Source: a virus
Reading direction: 5' to 3' (one strand)
Virus record (IMG/VR): IMGVR_UViG_3300001533_000425
Span: 1-56,320 of that record
DNA: 56,320 nucleotides
Shown: in pieces, positions 47,656-55,804 of the stretch
Layout of the letters: each line of letters opens with the position of its first letter
Position numbering within the stretch: the first letter of the stretch is position 1
Made by a program: the position numbers and the translations under genes
Notes under the pieces: generated by a model
The model's database searches: none
Told to the model about the DNA's origin: nothing
What the model saw: the letters and a program-made list of their open reading frames with translations, nothing else

Positions 47656-48645
47656 ATGTCAAAATTAACTAAAATGCTGGAATATTCATACGCAGGAAAC
47701 ACAGAGAAAAAAAGAATGGCAAATTCTGAGTCTTTCAAGAAAACTGTATTAGATACTGTTCCAAAAACAGAGAAAGAACTTTTACTCACTGAAGGAATGG
47801 AATCAACAACTCTCTTACAGACAGAGGTATATAATACTATTCTTGAAGGTGCACAACCAGAAATGACTGTACGTAACATTTTTCCAGTCATTAAAACGGA
47901 TACTAATCAAATCAGGCTTACGTATGAATCTGGAGCTCTTGCAAAAGCAGGAGAAGTTGCAGAAGGAGCAGCTATTCCAATTCACACAGAAAATTTTGAT
48001 ACCAAAAATATCAACATTAAGAAAATTGGTGTAAGACCAGTAATTACTAATGAACTTATTGAAGATGGTCTCTGGAACATGGTAGAGTTCGAACTTAAAA
48101 GAGCTGGACAAAAGATTGAGCATAAGCTCAACTATGATGTAATCCAAGAAGCTATTGATAAAGATTCATATAGTAACATCGCAAGTGTCGATGCTGGTCC
48201 TGCCTTTACTGTCCAAAATATTTTAGACGGTATTGCAGAGATTAACTATAATCATTACAAACCAACTGATCTTATTCTTACTCCTTGGGCTGAGAATAGA
48301 TTAGTTTCTGGGAACAATTTGCTTCAAGCAAATTATGCTGGTGATAACCAAGCTCTTAGAAATTATAATGTTGGTAACTTGTTTGGTCTCAAAATGCATC
48401 GCTTAAGTACCAGAGGAGAATCTACTGATACTTATAAATGGGCTGGTATTGATGGTAAAATTGATACTGCAAATGATGTATCTGCTCTGCTCTGTGATCC
48501 ATCATATTGTATGATTGGAATGCGTAGAGATATCTCTGTTGAACAATATGACGACCCAATCCATGATTTGGTTGGCATTGCTGCAACTATGAGATATGGT
48601 GTAAAAACTATTGAAGGCAAAAAAGCTTGTATTATAGAACACTAG
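47656..48645 (+). CDS. Major capsid protein-like 2 (HK97 type)
   Basis: 329 residues, homologous to the protein at 44162-45130: MSKLTKMLEYSYAGNTEKKR start, NINIKKIGVRPVITNELIED, YKPTDLILTPWAENRLVSGN and the C-terminal DISVEQYDDPIHDLVGIAAT. It has its own late-motif and AAGTGAT ribosome site and is followed by a small hairpin-like GATAGGTA...TATC, T-rich end, so it is expressed as a separate strong unit. Probably the main shell protein of the two. Confidence 0.85.
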   Translation: MSKLTKMLEYSYAGNTEKKRMANSESFKKTVLDTVPKTEKELLLTEGMESTTLLQTEVYNTILEGAQPEMTVRNIFPVIKTDTNQIRLTYESGALAKAGEVAEGAAIPIHTENFDTKNINIKKIGVRPVITNELIEDGLWNMVEFELKRAGQKIEHKLNYDVIQEAIDKDSYSNIASVDAGPAFTVQNILDGIAEINYNHYKPTDLILTPWAENRLVSGNNLLQANYAGDNQALRNYNVGNLFGLKMHRLSTRGESTDTYKWAGIDGKIDTANDVSALLCDPSYCMIGMRRDISVEQYDDPIHDLVGIAATMRYGVKTIEGKKACIIEH

Positions 48646-48682
48646 ATAGGTATTTTTTATCTATCTTTTTTATTTTTTACTG

Positions 48683-48695
48683 TATGTCTTAATGT
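48683..48695 (+). promoter_or_regulatory. Late motif copy 4
   Basis: TATGTCTTAATGT, one mismatch; only 8 bases before the TTG start at 48704, shorter spacing than elsewhere. Confidence 0.5.
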
Positions 48696-48703
48696 ATTAT
48701 TAA

Positions 48704-48961
48704 TTGGAAAGTGATACAATCCTACATGGTCGAGGAAGTCAATATAAGTATACTAAAGAATATGATAAACTTAAGAATAAGGGAATGTTAAATAGAACAA
48801 AATTAACTGATGACGAATTAGAAGATGCTGAGATTTCTGACTATGAAGGAACAGGTAGAACTAATCCTAATAAGTTATGGATATTTGATAATATTCCAAT
48901 TCCTGCTGATAGAAATACTAAAAAAGTTGACCGGAGATATTCTGGTAAATATGGAGATTAA
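48704..48961 (+). CDS. Hypothetical structural-region protein, 85 aa
   Basis: A TTG start at 48704 gives the longest frame (ESDTILHGRGSQYKYTKEYD); the first ATG is at MLNRTK (48785). Charged, acidic middle. Between capsid and connector genes; could be a head-tail joining factor. Start uncertain. Confidence 0.55.
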   Translation: MESDTILHGRGSQYKYTKEYDKLKNKGMLNRTKLTDDELEDAEISDYEGTGRTNPNKLWIFDNIPIPADRNTKKVDRRYSGKYGD

Positions 48962-48963
48962 TA

Positions 48964-49377
48964 ATGAGTGATTATAGTCCAAGTCTAGTATATGAATATG
49001 AAGTTAGAAATTCATTCACACCACCTCTTGAGTATAATGATATATCAAAAGCTGATGTTCTTAATAAAATAGAGATGGTTGAGAATTATATTAAATATGC
49101 ATTCTTTGATGGAAAAATGCCTTCTAGAACGGTTGGTAAGATTCCTGCTCTTATGATAGTAATGTCTAAGGTAATTAAAGGAAATCCATCACTTGCAAAG
49201 AAATATTCAGATATTAATTCTCTTAAACTTGGTGATTATTCTATTAAATATGATGTTACTGCTAGAGGAGCACATGTAAATGCATATGAATCTGCTAAGT
49301 CATGGGAAGAAATGGCCATTGATATTCTTGAAGCACAAGGATCAAACAAACCAAAAGTGATTCTAGTAAATGGTTAA
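48964..49377 (+). CDS. Head-tail connector protein (adaptor)
   Basis: 137 residues, helical, in the position of the adaptor that binds the portal ring. NKIEMVENYIKYAFFDGKMP and EESAKSWEEMAIDILEAQG-like helices fit gp6/Ad1-type proteins in size and helical content. Assignment rests mostly on gene order: capsid, adaptor, head closure, gp10-like, tail terminator, tube. Confidence 0.6.
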   Translation: MSDYSPSLVYEYEVRNSFTPPLEYNDISKADVLNKIEMVENYIKYAFFDGKMPSRTVGKIPALMIVMSKVIKGNPSLAKKYSDINSLKLGDYSIKYDVTARGAHVNAYESAKSWEEMAIDILEAQGSNKPKVILVNG

Positions 49378-49636
49378 ATATAATGGTCCAGATAAAAGAT
49401 ATGGCAGGTCTTGGAATCGTCTTAGGTTTGTAATATATCAAAGAGACAATTATACATGTCAGATATGTGGGCGTAAAGTATCTCCTAATTATGAAGGAGA
49501 TAGAAAGGCTAATTGTCATCATATAGTACCTCTTGGAAGGGGTGGAACAAATAAATTCGATAATTTAATAACTCTATGCAATAGATGTCATTCATTTATA
49601 CATGGAGATTATTATGGAGTAAAATTATATGACTAA
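49370..49636 (+). CDS. HNH endonuclease, 88 aa
   Basis: A complete small HNH: RDNYTCQICGRKVSP (first zinc pair), NCHHIVPLGRGGTNKFDNLI (HH catalytic) and TLCNRCHSFIHG (second zinc pair). Small HNH proteins near terminases help cohesive-end packaging in some phages; here it is in the connector block, overlapping both neighbours, so it is integral to the operon rather than inserted. Confidence 0.88.
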   Translation: MVKYNGPDKRYGRSWNRLRFVIYQRDNYTCQICGRKVSPNYEGDRKANCHHIVPLGRGGTNKFDNLITLCNRCHSFIHGDYYGVKLYD

Positions 49637-49955
49637 TCATTATGAAACATTATTAAATAAGACAGTATCTAGGTATACAGAGACTACGTCAAAGAATGAT
49701 TTTGGTGAGGATGTAGAATCTTGGAATTACGAAGAGTCTGGGATAAAATGTAGACTTGTTCCAATATCTGCTAAACAAAAAAATGAAATGCCAGGTGAGT
49801 ATGAGGATGTTAAATATACTGGATATTTCTTATCAACACAATCTTTAAGTACTGATGATAGAATAGTATATGATTCAGATACTTTTAGAGTTAGAGAGGT
49901 ATATGATGATTCAAGTGGATATGTTAGAAAGACTTTATTGAGTTTAGTACCATGA
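49629..49955 (+). CDS. Head closure / head-tail joining protein
   Basis: 108 residues: NKTVSRYTETTSKNDFGEDV, ISAKQKNEMPGEYEDVKYTG, TDDRIVYDSDTFRVREVYDD, matching the SPP1 gp16-like stopper family (DxIxxxGxxYxVxEV near the C-terminus). It closes the portal channel and receives the tail. Confidence 0.78.
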   Translation: MTNHYETLLNKTVSRYTETTSKNDFGEDVESWNYEESGIKCRLVPISAKQKNEMPGEYEDVKYTGYFLSTQSLSTDDRIVYDSDTFRVREVYDDSSGYVRKTLLSLVP

Positions 49956-50503
49956 CTAATTTAATAGATATAAATGTAAAAGGTAATAAACCAGTAGAAA
50001 CTCTTTTTAAAAATTTACCTAAATACCAATCGCAATATTTACCGGAATATATGAAAGAAAAGATGTATGATATTGCAACACATGCAAATTCTATTCTTGC
50101 AGGTAAATTAGGTACTGGAAAGACTGGATACCATTGGAAACCACATGAACATGGTAAACCACAGACGGAGCAAATAGCTAAAACAAAACAAGATTTAACT
50201 AACTGGGAAGCAACAATAACTAAAAAAAATCAAAATGGTTTTGAAATACAATTAGTAAATACTTGTAATCATGCTGCACCAGTTGAATTTGGTTCTGCTA
50301 TGGGAGGAAAATCATATATATATCCAGATGGAAAATATTTGGTTGTTCCTAATGTTGATGGCTCAAAAAGATTAGTAAAAAGAATCCATGGACAAGAAGG
50401 ATATGGGTTTTTAAGTGAAGCTGCTAGTGAATATTATGTTAGAAAGAAAGCTGAACATGCAGCTATAGAGTGGTTACGCTTAATAAAGGGATTGAGACAA
50501 TGA
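49952..50503 (+). CDS. HK97 gp10-like tail component
   Basis: 183 residues. HAAPVEFGSAMGGKSYIYPD (about 110-129) is the PxEFG signature of gp10-like proteins; the region before is a helical domain with GTGKTGYHWKPHEHGKPQ. Located between head closure and tail terminator as in siphoviruses. Ends in an ATGA overlap with the next gene. Confidence 0.75.
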   Translation: MTNLIDINVKGNKPVETLFKNLPKYQSQYLPEYMKEKMYDIATHANSILAGKLGTGKTGYHWKPHEHGKPQTEQIAKTKQDLTNWEATITKKNQNGFEIQLVNTCNHAAPVEFGSAMGGKSYIYPDGKYLVVPNVDGSKRLVKRIHGQEGYGFLSEAASEYYVRKKAEHAAIEWLRLIKGLRQ

Positions 50504-50889
50504 CGTATCAGACAATGAAAGATTTATATGATACATTAAGGAATAATTCATCTATAACTACTATAGTTCCATCCGGAAATATATCAGTTGGATGGAATAC
50601 TGAGTTAATAGATTTTCCTAATTTATCTATAAAACAAAATGGTGGAGATGCAGTAGGTAGACTTGGATACTCTGGAGCAAGTGGAAATATTGATGAAACA
50701 TTCAATGTACAAATTGATGTATATTCAGATTCTAGTACATTAGAAACATATAATATAATAAATGCACTTGATAATGTAATGATATCGTCTGGTTATAGGA
50801 AGACGTCTGATAATGATATGTATGATGATGAATTAGACATTTATAGAAAAGTAACTAGATGGAGTAAAAGATTAATTTATAATAAGTAA
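50500..50889 (+). CDS. Tail terminator-like protein
   Basis: 129 residues from the ATG at 50500 (overlapping ATGA), rather than the GTG at 50470. DETFNVQIDVYSDSSTLETY and the C-terminal DIYRKVTRWSKRLIYNK fit the tail terminator/completion fold by position and pattern. Caps the tail tube. Confidence 0.62.
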   Translation: MTYQTMKDLYDTLRNNSSITTIVPSGNISVGWNTELIDFPNLSIKQNGGDAVGRLGYSGASGNIDETFNVQIDVYSDSSTLETYNIINALDNVMISSGYRKTSDNDMYDDELDIYRKVTRWSKRLIYNK

Positions 50890-50891
50890 TG

Positions 50892-50904
50892 TATGTTTTT
50901 ATGT
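50892..50904 (+). promoter_or_regulatory. Late motif copy 5 (before tail tube)
   Basis: TATGTTTTTATGT, 21 bases before the ATG at 50926. Confidence 0.55.
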
Positions 50905-50925
50905 AAAATATAGGAAGGTTATAAT

Positions 50926-51372
50926 ATGGCAACAGCAACTGTAACTGGAAGATATGCTGATATCCAAATCTCAGGTATTAATGCTGATGTATTTGGTTTA
51001 TCTGATTTCTCTCTTACATTTGATAGAGGAACGATTGAACAAGAATTAGTAGGAAGAATTGGTAACTATTTTGAACAAGGTGCTATGTCTATTGAAGGTT
51101 CTTTAACTAACTGTAGATTTGGTGCTTCAGGACAAAGTCCATTAGTTGATTCTCTTATTGATGAAGGATATTTTCTTTCTATTTCTGGTTGTGTAAACTC
51201 TGGAAATAAAGGTGGAGATGATAATCTTGGATTTTACTTCAAATCTTGTCAAGTAACTGGTTACGATGTTTCAATTGGTGATGCAAGTACTATTTCTGAA
51301 GCTTCTATCGATTTTACTGTACTAGATCCTTATAACGCTACCTATTCTAATGGATGGATTACGGGGGCATAA
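50926..51372 (+). CDS. Tail tube-like protein 1
   Basis: 148 residues, beta rich, paralogous to the next gene: GLSDFSLTFDRGTIEQELVG, FKSCQVTGYDVSIGDASTIS, EASIDFTVLD. Position and fold pattern fit a major tail tube protein. AAGGTTATA ribosome site. Probably one of two tube subunits. Confidence 0.7.
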   Translation: MATATVTGRYADIQISGINADVFGLSDFSLTFDRGTIEQELVGRIGNYFEQGAMSIEGSLTNCRFGASGQSPLVDSLIDEGYFLSISGCVNSGNKGGDDNLGFYFKSCQVTGYDVSIGDASTISEASIDFTVLDPYNATYSNGWITGA

Positions 51373-51375
51373 TAA

Positions 51376-51843
51376 ATGGTAGCTAATCCTAAAACATATA
51401 CTGGAAGAAATGCAACAATCAAAATTGCTTCAGGTGGAGCTTCACTTGAAGGTGATAGTGTATATGCTCTTTCAGATTTTAGTCTAACATTAGATAAAGG
51501 TACTGTTGAACAAGAACTTCTTGGTGAAGAAGGTAACTTTTTCACTGCAGGTGCTTTATCAGTAGAAGGTTCATTAACTGCTGCAAAGCTTGGTTCTGGT
51601 GCTGCTGGTAAAATTCTTGGTGCTATGGTAAATGGTACAAAGATACAAGTGTCTGGATGTGTAGCTGATTCTAGTGGTCTTGCGTGGTATTTTAAATCAG
51701 CACAGGTTACTGGATTTGATTTATCTATCGGAGACTCTAATACTATTTCTGAGGGATCAATAGATTTTTCAGTTCTAGACGCAGCTAACATCAGTAAAAC
51801 TCACGATACTAAGGGTAGAGTTTGGATAGTTGATAATGCATAA
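51376..51843 (+). CDS. Tail tube-like protein 2
   Basis: 155 residues, sharing ALSDFSLTLDKGTVEQELLG, FKSAQVTGFDLSIGDSNTIS and EGSIDFSVLDAAN with its neighbour, so the two arose by tandem duplication. It may form alternate rings, or one copy may be a minor tail component. Confidence 0.7.
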   Translation: MVANPKTYTGRNATIKIASGGASLEGDSVYALSDFSLTLDKGTVEQELLGEEGNFFTAGALSVEGSLTAAKLGSGAAGKILGAMVNGTKIQVSGCVADSSGLAWYFKSAQVTGFDLSIGDSNTISEGSIDFSVLDAANISKTHDTKGRVWIVDNA

Positions 51844-51844
51844 T

Positions 51845-51857
51845 ACTGTTTTAATGT
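51845..51857 (+). promoter_or_regulatory. Late motif copy 6 (before tail chaperone)
   Basis: ACTGTTTTAATGT, two mismatches; 23 bases before the ATG at 51881. Confidence 0.5.
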
Positions 51858-51880
51858 TATTTATTTCATGAGGTGAATCC

Positions 51881-52378
51881 ATGGCTGAAAAATCTAAGAA
51901 GACTGATAAAAATAAGGAAAAAGTAGAGAATCTCAAAAAGAAGATAAAACAATCAGATGAATATAAAAAGAAAGAATCAATGAAAGAGGCACAGGAACTT
52001 ATAGCAACTCGTTCAAAGATAGAACGGGATTATGAAGAAGATAAAATCTTAGTAAAATTTTATACTTCTCCAGAAACATTAAGAAAAGTGTATGCTAAAA
52101 GACCTAACAATAAAGAAATGATTACAATCATGATGCTTTCTGCTCAAGCTGCAAAATTTGAGGGTTCTACTGATCCTGAAGGCTTGCAAAAGATGGTAGA
52201 GATATACGAAAGACTATCAACTATTGCTGCTAATTTATCAGTTGATGAAGACTTAGATGAAGAATTCTGGGATGAAAGAGTTTCTTTCAGTACACTTCAA
52301 AACTTCATTACAGAGTTAATAACTGAATCGCAACGAGGTCATTCAGTCTCTGATGAAGAAATGAAGAAATTTCGTTGA
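51881..52378 (+). CDS. Tail assembly chaperone, short form (gpG-like)
   Basis: 165 residues: a very charged N-terminus (KKTDKNKEKVENLKKKIK), then helical domain ending MKKFR at a TGA. Followed in the +1 frame by a second open frame (52374-52565), the layout of G/GT tail chaperones. The junction AAA TTT CGT TGA allows tRNA-Phe to slip from TTT to TTC, with CGT as a rare A-site codon. AGGTGAAT ribosome site before the ATG. Confidence 0.65.
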   Translation: MAEKSKKTDKNKEKVENLKKKIKQSDEYKKKESMKEAQELIATRSKIERDYEEDKILVKFYTSPETLRKVYAKRPNNKEMITIMMLSAQAAKFEGSTDPEGLQKMVEIYERLSTIAANLSVDEDLDEEFWDERVSFSTLQNFITELITESQRGHSVSDEEMKKFR

Positions 52379-52565
52379 ATCAGGAATAGGATATATGGAG
52401 TATAAGTTGTGTGAATTCTTACACTGTACTCCGTATGAACTAACAAAGAAAAGAGACGAAAACCCAGAAGGAATAAGATTCTTACAAGAATCATTTATCT
52501 ATCAATGGAAAGAAAAAAAGAAAGCACACGATGATGCAATGAGAAAAGCTAGAAGACATCATTAA
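52374..52565 (+). CDS. Tail assembly chaperone extension (gpT-like), +1 frame
   Basis: Open from the frameshift site (GTT GAA at 52374) to 52565; joined to the previous gene it adds about 63 residues: VESGIGYMEYKLCEFLHCTP, YELTKKRDENPEGIRF, ending in a basic His-rich tail. An internal ATG at 52395 would allow a separate 56-residue protein. The LCE-LxxTPxEL pattern resembles the downstream part of tail chaperone pairs. Confidence 0.6.
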   Translation, partial: VESGIGYMEYKLCEFLHCTPYELTKKRDENPEGIRFLQESFIYQWKEKKKAHDDAMRKARRHH

Positions 52566-52567
52566 TG

Positions 52568-52580
52568 TATGTATTTATGT
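52568..52580 (+). promoter_or_regulatory. Late motif copy 7
   Basis: TATGTATTTATGT, 22 bases before the ATG at 52603. Confidence 0.5.
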
Positions 52581-52602
52581 TTATTTATATAAGGTGATAA
52601 AA

Positions 52603-53238
52603 ATGGCTGCAGGTGTATTTGTAGCTGAAATGAATGGTACTTCATGGACACATAGTAATATGACTCTTATTAGTGGACAAGGAGTAGCATTAAATGGCGG
52701 AAAAGCTAGATATTGTACAATGGATTCAGCTGATCCCGGAACAAGCAATCCTATACCAATTCCAGACTCTGGACATAATCCAAGTTATTGGAAAACACAT
52801 TTCTTATATATTAGTGGACAAAGTGGAGGAACATACGATTTCACATACGTATCATCTATTAGATGGTATTGTGATGGAACGCTCTTTAATTGGGGTGGAG
52901 ACACTACATCTGGTGCCGTGTTTGTAATGGACGCGTCTGGTGATGGTAGTGAATATGGTGTGGCTTCTGGTTCATATGATCAAGCAACGGGAGTAGTTGG
53001 AACTTCTGGTAATAAATTAACTGGACATTCTGCATGGAATTCAGCTAGTTCAAATGCCGAAGATGCTAGTGCACTTGGATCTGCATTTACTGTTGATAAA
53101 AGACAAATTGACGTAGATGACTCAGCAGGATTTAAGTATTCTAAAGCTCTTATTCATCAAGCATGGGTTGGAGAAAATGCTGCATCTGGAAGTCCAGACC
53201 CCGAGACATATACTTGGGTTTGGGATGAAGTATCTTAA
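52603..53238 (+). CDS. Virion structural protein, probably tail
   Basis: 211 residues from the ATG at 52603 with AAGGTGAT upstream (a GTG at 52594 would add three). Rich in Gly, Ser, Thr and Trp (SGQSGGTYDFTYVSSIRWYC, TWVWDEVS end), beta rich, typical of tail or surface proteins. No tape measure gene intervenes after the chaperones, which is unusual for a long-tailed virus. Confidence 0.65.
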   Translation: MAAGVFVAEMNGTSWTHSNMTLISGQGVALNGGKARYCTMDSADPGTSNPIPIPDSGHNPSYWKTHFLYISGQSGGTYDFTYVSSIRWYCDGTLFNWGGDTTSGAVFVMDASGDGSEYGVASGSYDQATGVVGTSGNKLTGHSAWNSASSNAEDASALGSAFTVDKRQIDVDDSAGFKYSKALIHQAWVGENAASGSPDPETYTWVWDEVS

Positions 53239-53249
53239 TGTTTTAATGT
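53237..53249 (+). promoter_or_regulatory. Late motif copy 8
   Basis: AATGTTTTAATGT, one mismatch; 30 bases before the ATG at 53280. It overlaps the last bases of the upstream gene. Confidence 0.5.
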
Positions 53250-53279
53250 GATAATTTACATGGAGAGTGCAACAATAGA

Positions 53280-53963
53280 ATGAATGATAAAAAGACATCC
53301 TCGTCTCTGTTAAATCGACCAATAAAAGATGGTTCATGGGTATATATGTGGATTGCTCATTATAATGATGGTGAATCATTACCACAATTTGATCCATATA
53401 CTCTAGAGACTCACACATTTAAAGAAGTTAATCAGGATAAATTAATTAAATTTGGATTATATCCAATTCCTAGTAATTTAGCTAATAAATTAAGAAAAGA
53501 AAAAGGTAAGAATGTAAGAAGTAATGTTTTCTTACCAAAGTATGAAGTTAATATTAATGATGATAAAAGAGTAATTGGTGCATTAACTACTAATTTCATA
53601 GAACAAAAGGCTTATGTTACATGCCCTAATTGTAAATCTACATTTCTAAGTAAAGATATCAATTTAATTGATATAGGAAATGACATAAAAACATATGTAT
53701 GCCCAAAATGTGGTGAAAGAGCATACTGGAAATGTGATGAATGTGGAAAGCAATTTAAACACATAGATGACACAAATGATTGGAAATGTACTGAGTGTGG
53801 AACAAGAGTTAATGCAAGAAATAGGCCACAATTTAATGTAACGACAATTCAAGAAAGATGGAGAATATATAAACTTGGATATCAAGAAACTGTCAATGGT
53901 AAGAATAAAAAAACAATTATGCATATTCAAGAAAACGGTGATGTAGAATTAAAAGATGAATAG
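53280..53963 (+). CDS. Zinc-ribbon protein in the structural module
   Basis: 227 residues. Six CxxC knuckles at about 120-175 (CPNCKS, CPKCGER, CDECGKQ, CTECGTR and flanking pairs) form two or three zinc ribbons; the N-terminal 110 residues and the C-terminal IQERWRIYKLGYQE are unknown. Could recruit partners or act as a late regulator. AGAGTG-type ribosome site. Confidence 0.65.
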   Translation: MNDKKTSSSLLNRPIKDGSWVYMWIAHYNDGESLPQFDPYTLETHTFKEVNQDKLIKFGLYPIPSNLANKLRKEKGKNVRSNVFLPKYEVNINDDKRVIGALTTNFIEQKAYVTCPNCKSTFLSKDINLIDIGNDIKTYVCPKCGERAYWKCDECGKQFKHIDDTNDWKCTECGTRVNARNRPQFNVTTIQERWRIYKLGYQETVNGKNKKTIMHIQENGDVELKDE

Positions 53964-54094
53964 TAAGTCTAATGCAGGTATACTTTTTTTCTCAATCGCT
54001 TAGCTTCTTGTTATTCATAATCTGTATTAATGTTTTAAAATAATTTAATTATAATAGCATAGACTATAAAAATGTTTAAATATAGGATTTATAG

Positions 54095-55333
54095 ATGTCT
54101 TGGAAAGATGAGAAAAGTAATGGACAAGTAATTGATGCAGGCGAATGGACTGAAATGGCTAATACACTAGAATATGTTAGTGGTAATTACTTGTCATCAA
54201 ATGCTCTAATAAATAGAATTGGAGATGTTGATACTTCTTCAACTCCACCAAGTAGAGACCAAGTACTTAAGTGGAATGGTAATAACTGGGTTCCTTCTGC
54301 ATATGATGAAACTTTTGAGTTTACTATTGCTTCATTTAATGACAATGAAAGTAGTACACAATTAATAGGAACTGGAGTATGGAAATTATCAGGTGCTATG
54401 ACATTTTCTGTATCTTATAATAATGGACCTCCAGACAATTCTTGTATACAATTAGCTGAAAATGATTCTAATTATGATACTTTAGTAGATACTTTAACAA
54501 GTCCTTTCACTGATGGTACAAATAATAGTGATATAAGTTATCCAACAGGAAAGGATCAATATATAAGATTTAGGGTAAGTGCTAATTCTAGTACTGATAC
54601 AGATACACAATCTGATTCAGCAATATACTTCAGAAATTATATAAGATGGGGAGTTCTTGGAAAAAATAGTAGCTTCACTGGAGCTGATGTATCTGGTTTA
54701 TCAAGTAAAACAATAAGTAATGATAATACAAGAAGTGAATCAGTGAATTCTGGTATTGGAGAATATATTGTATTTGCTCATCCAGCATCGTATAGTGATA
54801 TACCAACTGGTGATGATTATGAAAATGATGGTGGAGGAACAGGATTTAGATTTAATGGAATGACTTGTTCATTTGAAACAAAGGAAACTGTGTCTGTAAC
54901 AAATGGAAATGGATTCACAGAAAATTATGATGTATATGGTTCTACTCTATCAAATTTAGGAAATAGTACACTTTATACATATACATCAAGGCAAGAATTA
55001 AATAAAATATACTATGGAGTAACTAGTAAAACTAGTGGCTATACTGAAACTGATATAGAAAGTTTGAGTCAATCAGAGATTACTGATGATTCTACACAGG
55101 TATGGAATGAAGTATCTCCCGGTGTTGGAGAATATTTATTATTTTGTTTTCCAAAGAGATGGGGAGAAAAAGGTACTGATTATACGTTTTATGATAATAG
55201 TACTGGATTTCAAGCTGCATTTGAAGATGCAGAAACAGTTAGTGTTACCAATCAGAATAGTTGGACTGAAGATTTTTATGTTTATCGTTCAGAAAATTCT
55301 AATTTGGGCAATATTGTAATAGAGACTAAGTGA
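54095..55333 (+). CDS. Tail fibre/baseplate protein with two repeated domains
   Basis: 412 residues. Two copies of a beta domain follow each other (about 190-310 and 310-412): RWGVLGKNSSFTGADVSGLS, GIGEYIVFAHP, ETVSVTNGNGFTENYDVYGS against YGVTSKTSGYTETDIESLSQ, GVGEYLLFCFPK, ETVSVTNQNSWTEDFYVYRS. The second ends SNLGNIVIETK. This repeated unit is seen in phage fibres. N-terminus probably attaches to the virion. Confidence 0.72.
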   Translation: MSWKDEKSNGQVIDAGEWTEMANTLEYVSGNYLSSNALINRIGDVDTSSTPPSRDQVLKWNGNNWVPSAYDETFEFTIASFNDNESSTQLIGTGVWKLSGAMTFSVSYNNGPPDNSCIQLAENDSNYDTLVDTLTSPFTDGTNNSDISYPTGKDQYIRFRVSANSSTDTDTQSDSAIYFRNYIRWGVLGKNSSFTGADVSGLSSKTISNDNTRSESVNSGIGEYIVFAHPASYSDIPTGDDYENDGGGTGFRFNGMTCSFETKETVSVTNGNGFTENYDVYGSTLSNLGNSTLYTYTSRQELNKIYYGVTSKTSGYTETDIESLSQSEITDDSTQVWNEVSPGVGEYLLFCFPKRWGEKGTDYTFYDNSTGFQAAFEDAETVSVTNQNSWTEDFYVYRSENSNLGNIVIETK

Positions 55334-55337
55334 TAAT

Positions 55338-55790
55338 ATGCCAATAGAATTAACGGGTAAAATAGTTCCTAAGAATGATGCATTTGTTGGTATAGTAAAT
55401 CCAGAAAATGTAAGTGGTAGTGGGTATATACCATCTGCTGCTATCTCTGGGGTAAAACAGTGGCAACTTAAATCTGGTAATGTATATTGGGCAGCATATG
55501 CTTCTGCACAGATTGCTTTATATTCAGAGACTTATTCATCTAAATCAGATTTAACTAATGAACTTGATAGTGAATATCAATCTTCTGGTAATTATAAATG
55601 TGGTTATTATAATATAACTGATGGAGGAACAATTCCTCATGGTTTAGGACAGATTCCTTCTTATGTTAATATAATGCCTAGTGGAAATAATGTAAATTTT
55701 GGTGTATCCTGTGTTGTTGATGATACTAACATAACTGTTAGTCTTACTGCTCCAGGTTCACGAGATGTGTTTTGGAACGTTATAAAATAA
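55338..55790 (+). CDS. Tail fibre tip-type protein
   Basis: 150 residues, starting 5 bases after the previous stop. C-terminal HGLGQIPSYVNIMPSGNNVN and GSRDVFWNVIK match the short receptor-binding tip domain at the end of many phage fibres. N-terminal part is beta rich. Confidence 0.7.
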   Translation: MPIELTGKIVPKNDAFVGIVNPENVSGSGYIPSAAISGVKQWQLKSGNVYWAAYASAQIALYSETYSSKSDLTNELDSEYQSSGNYKCGYYNITDGGTIPHGLGQIPSYVNIMPSGNNVNFGVSCVVDDTNITVSLTAPGSRDVFWNVIK

Positions 55791-55804
55791 ATGAGGAATA
55801 AAAT

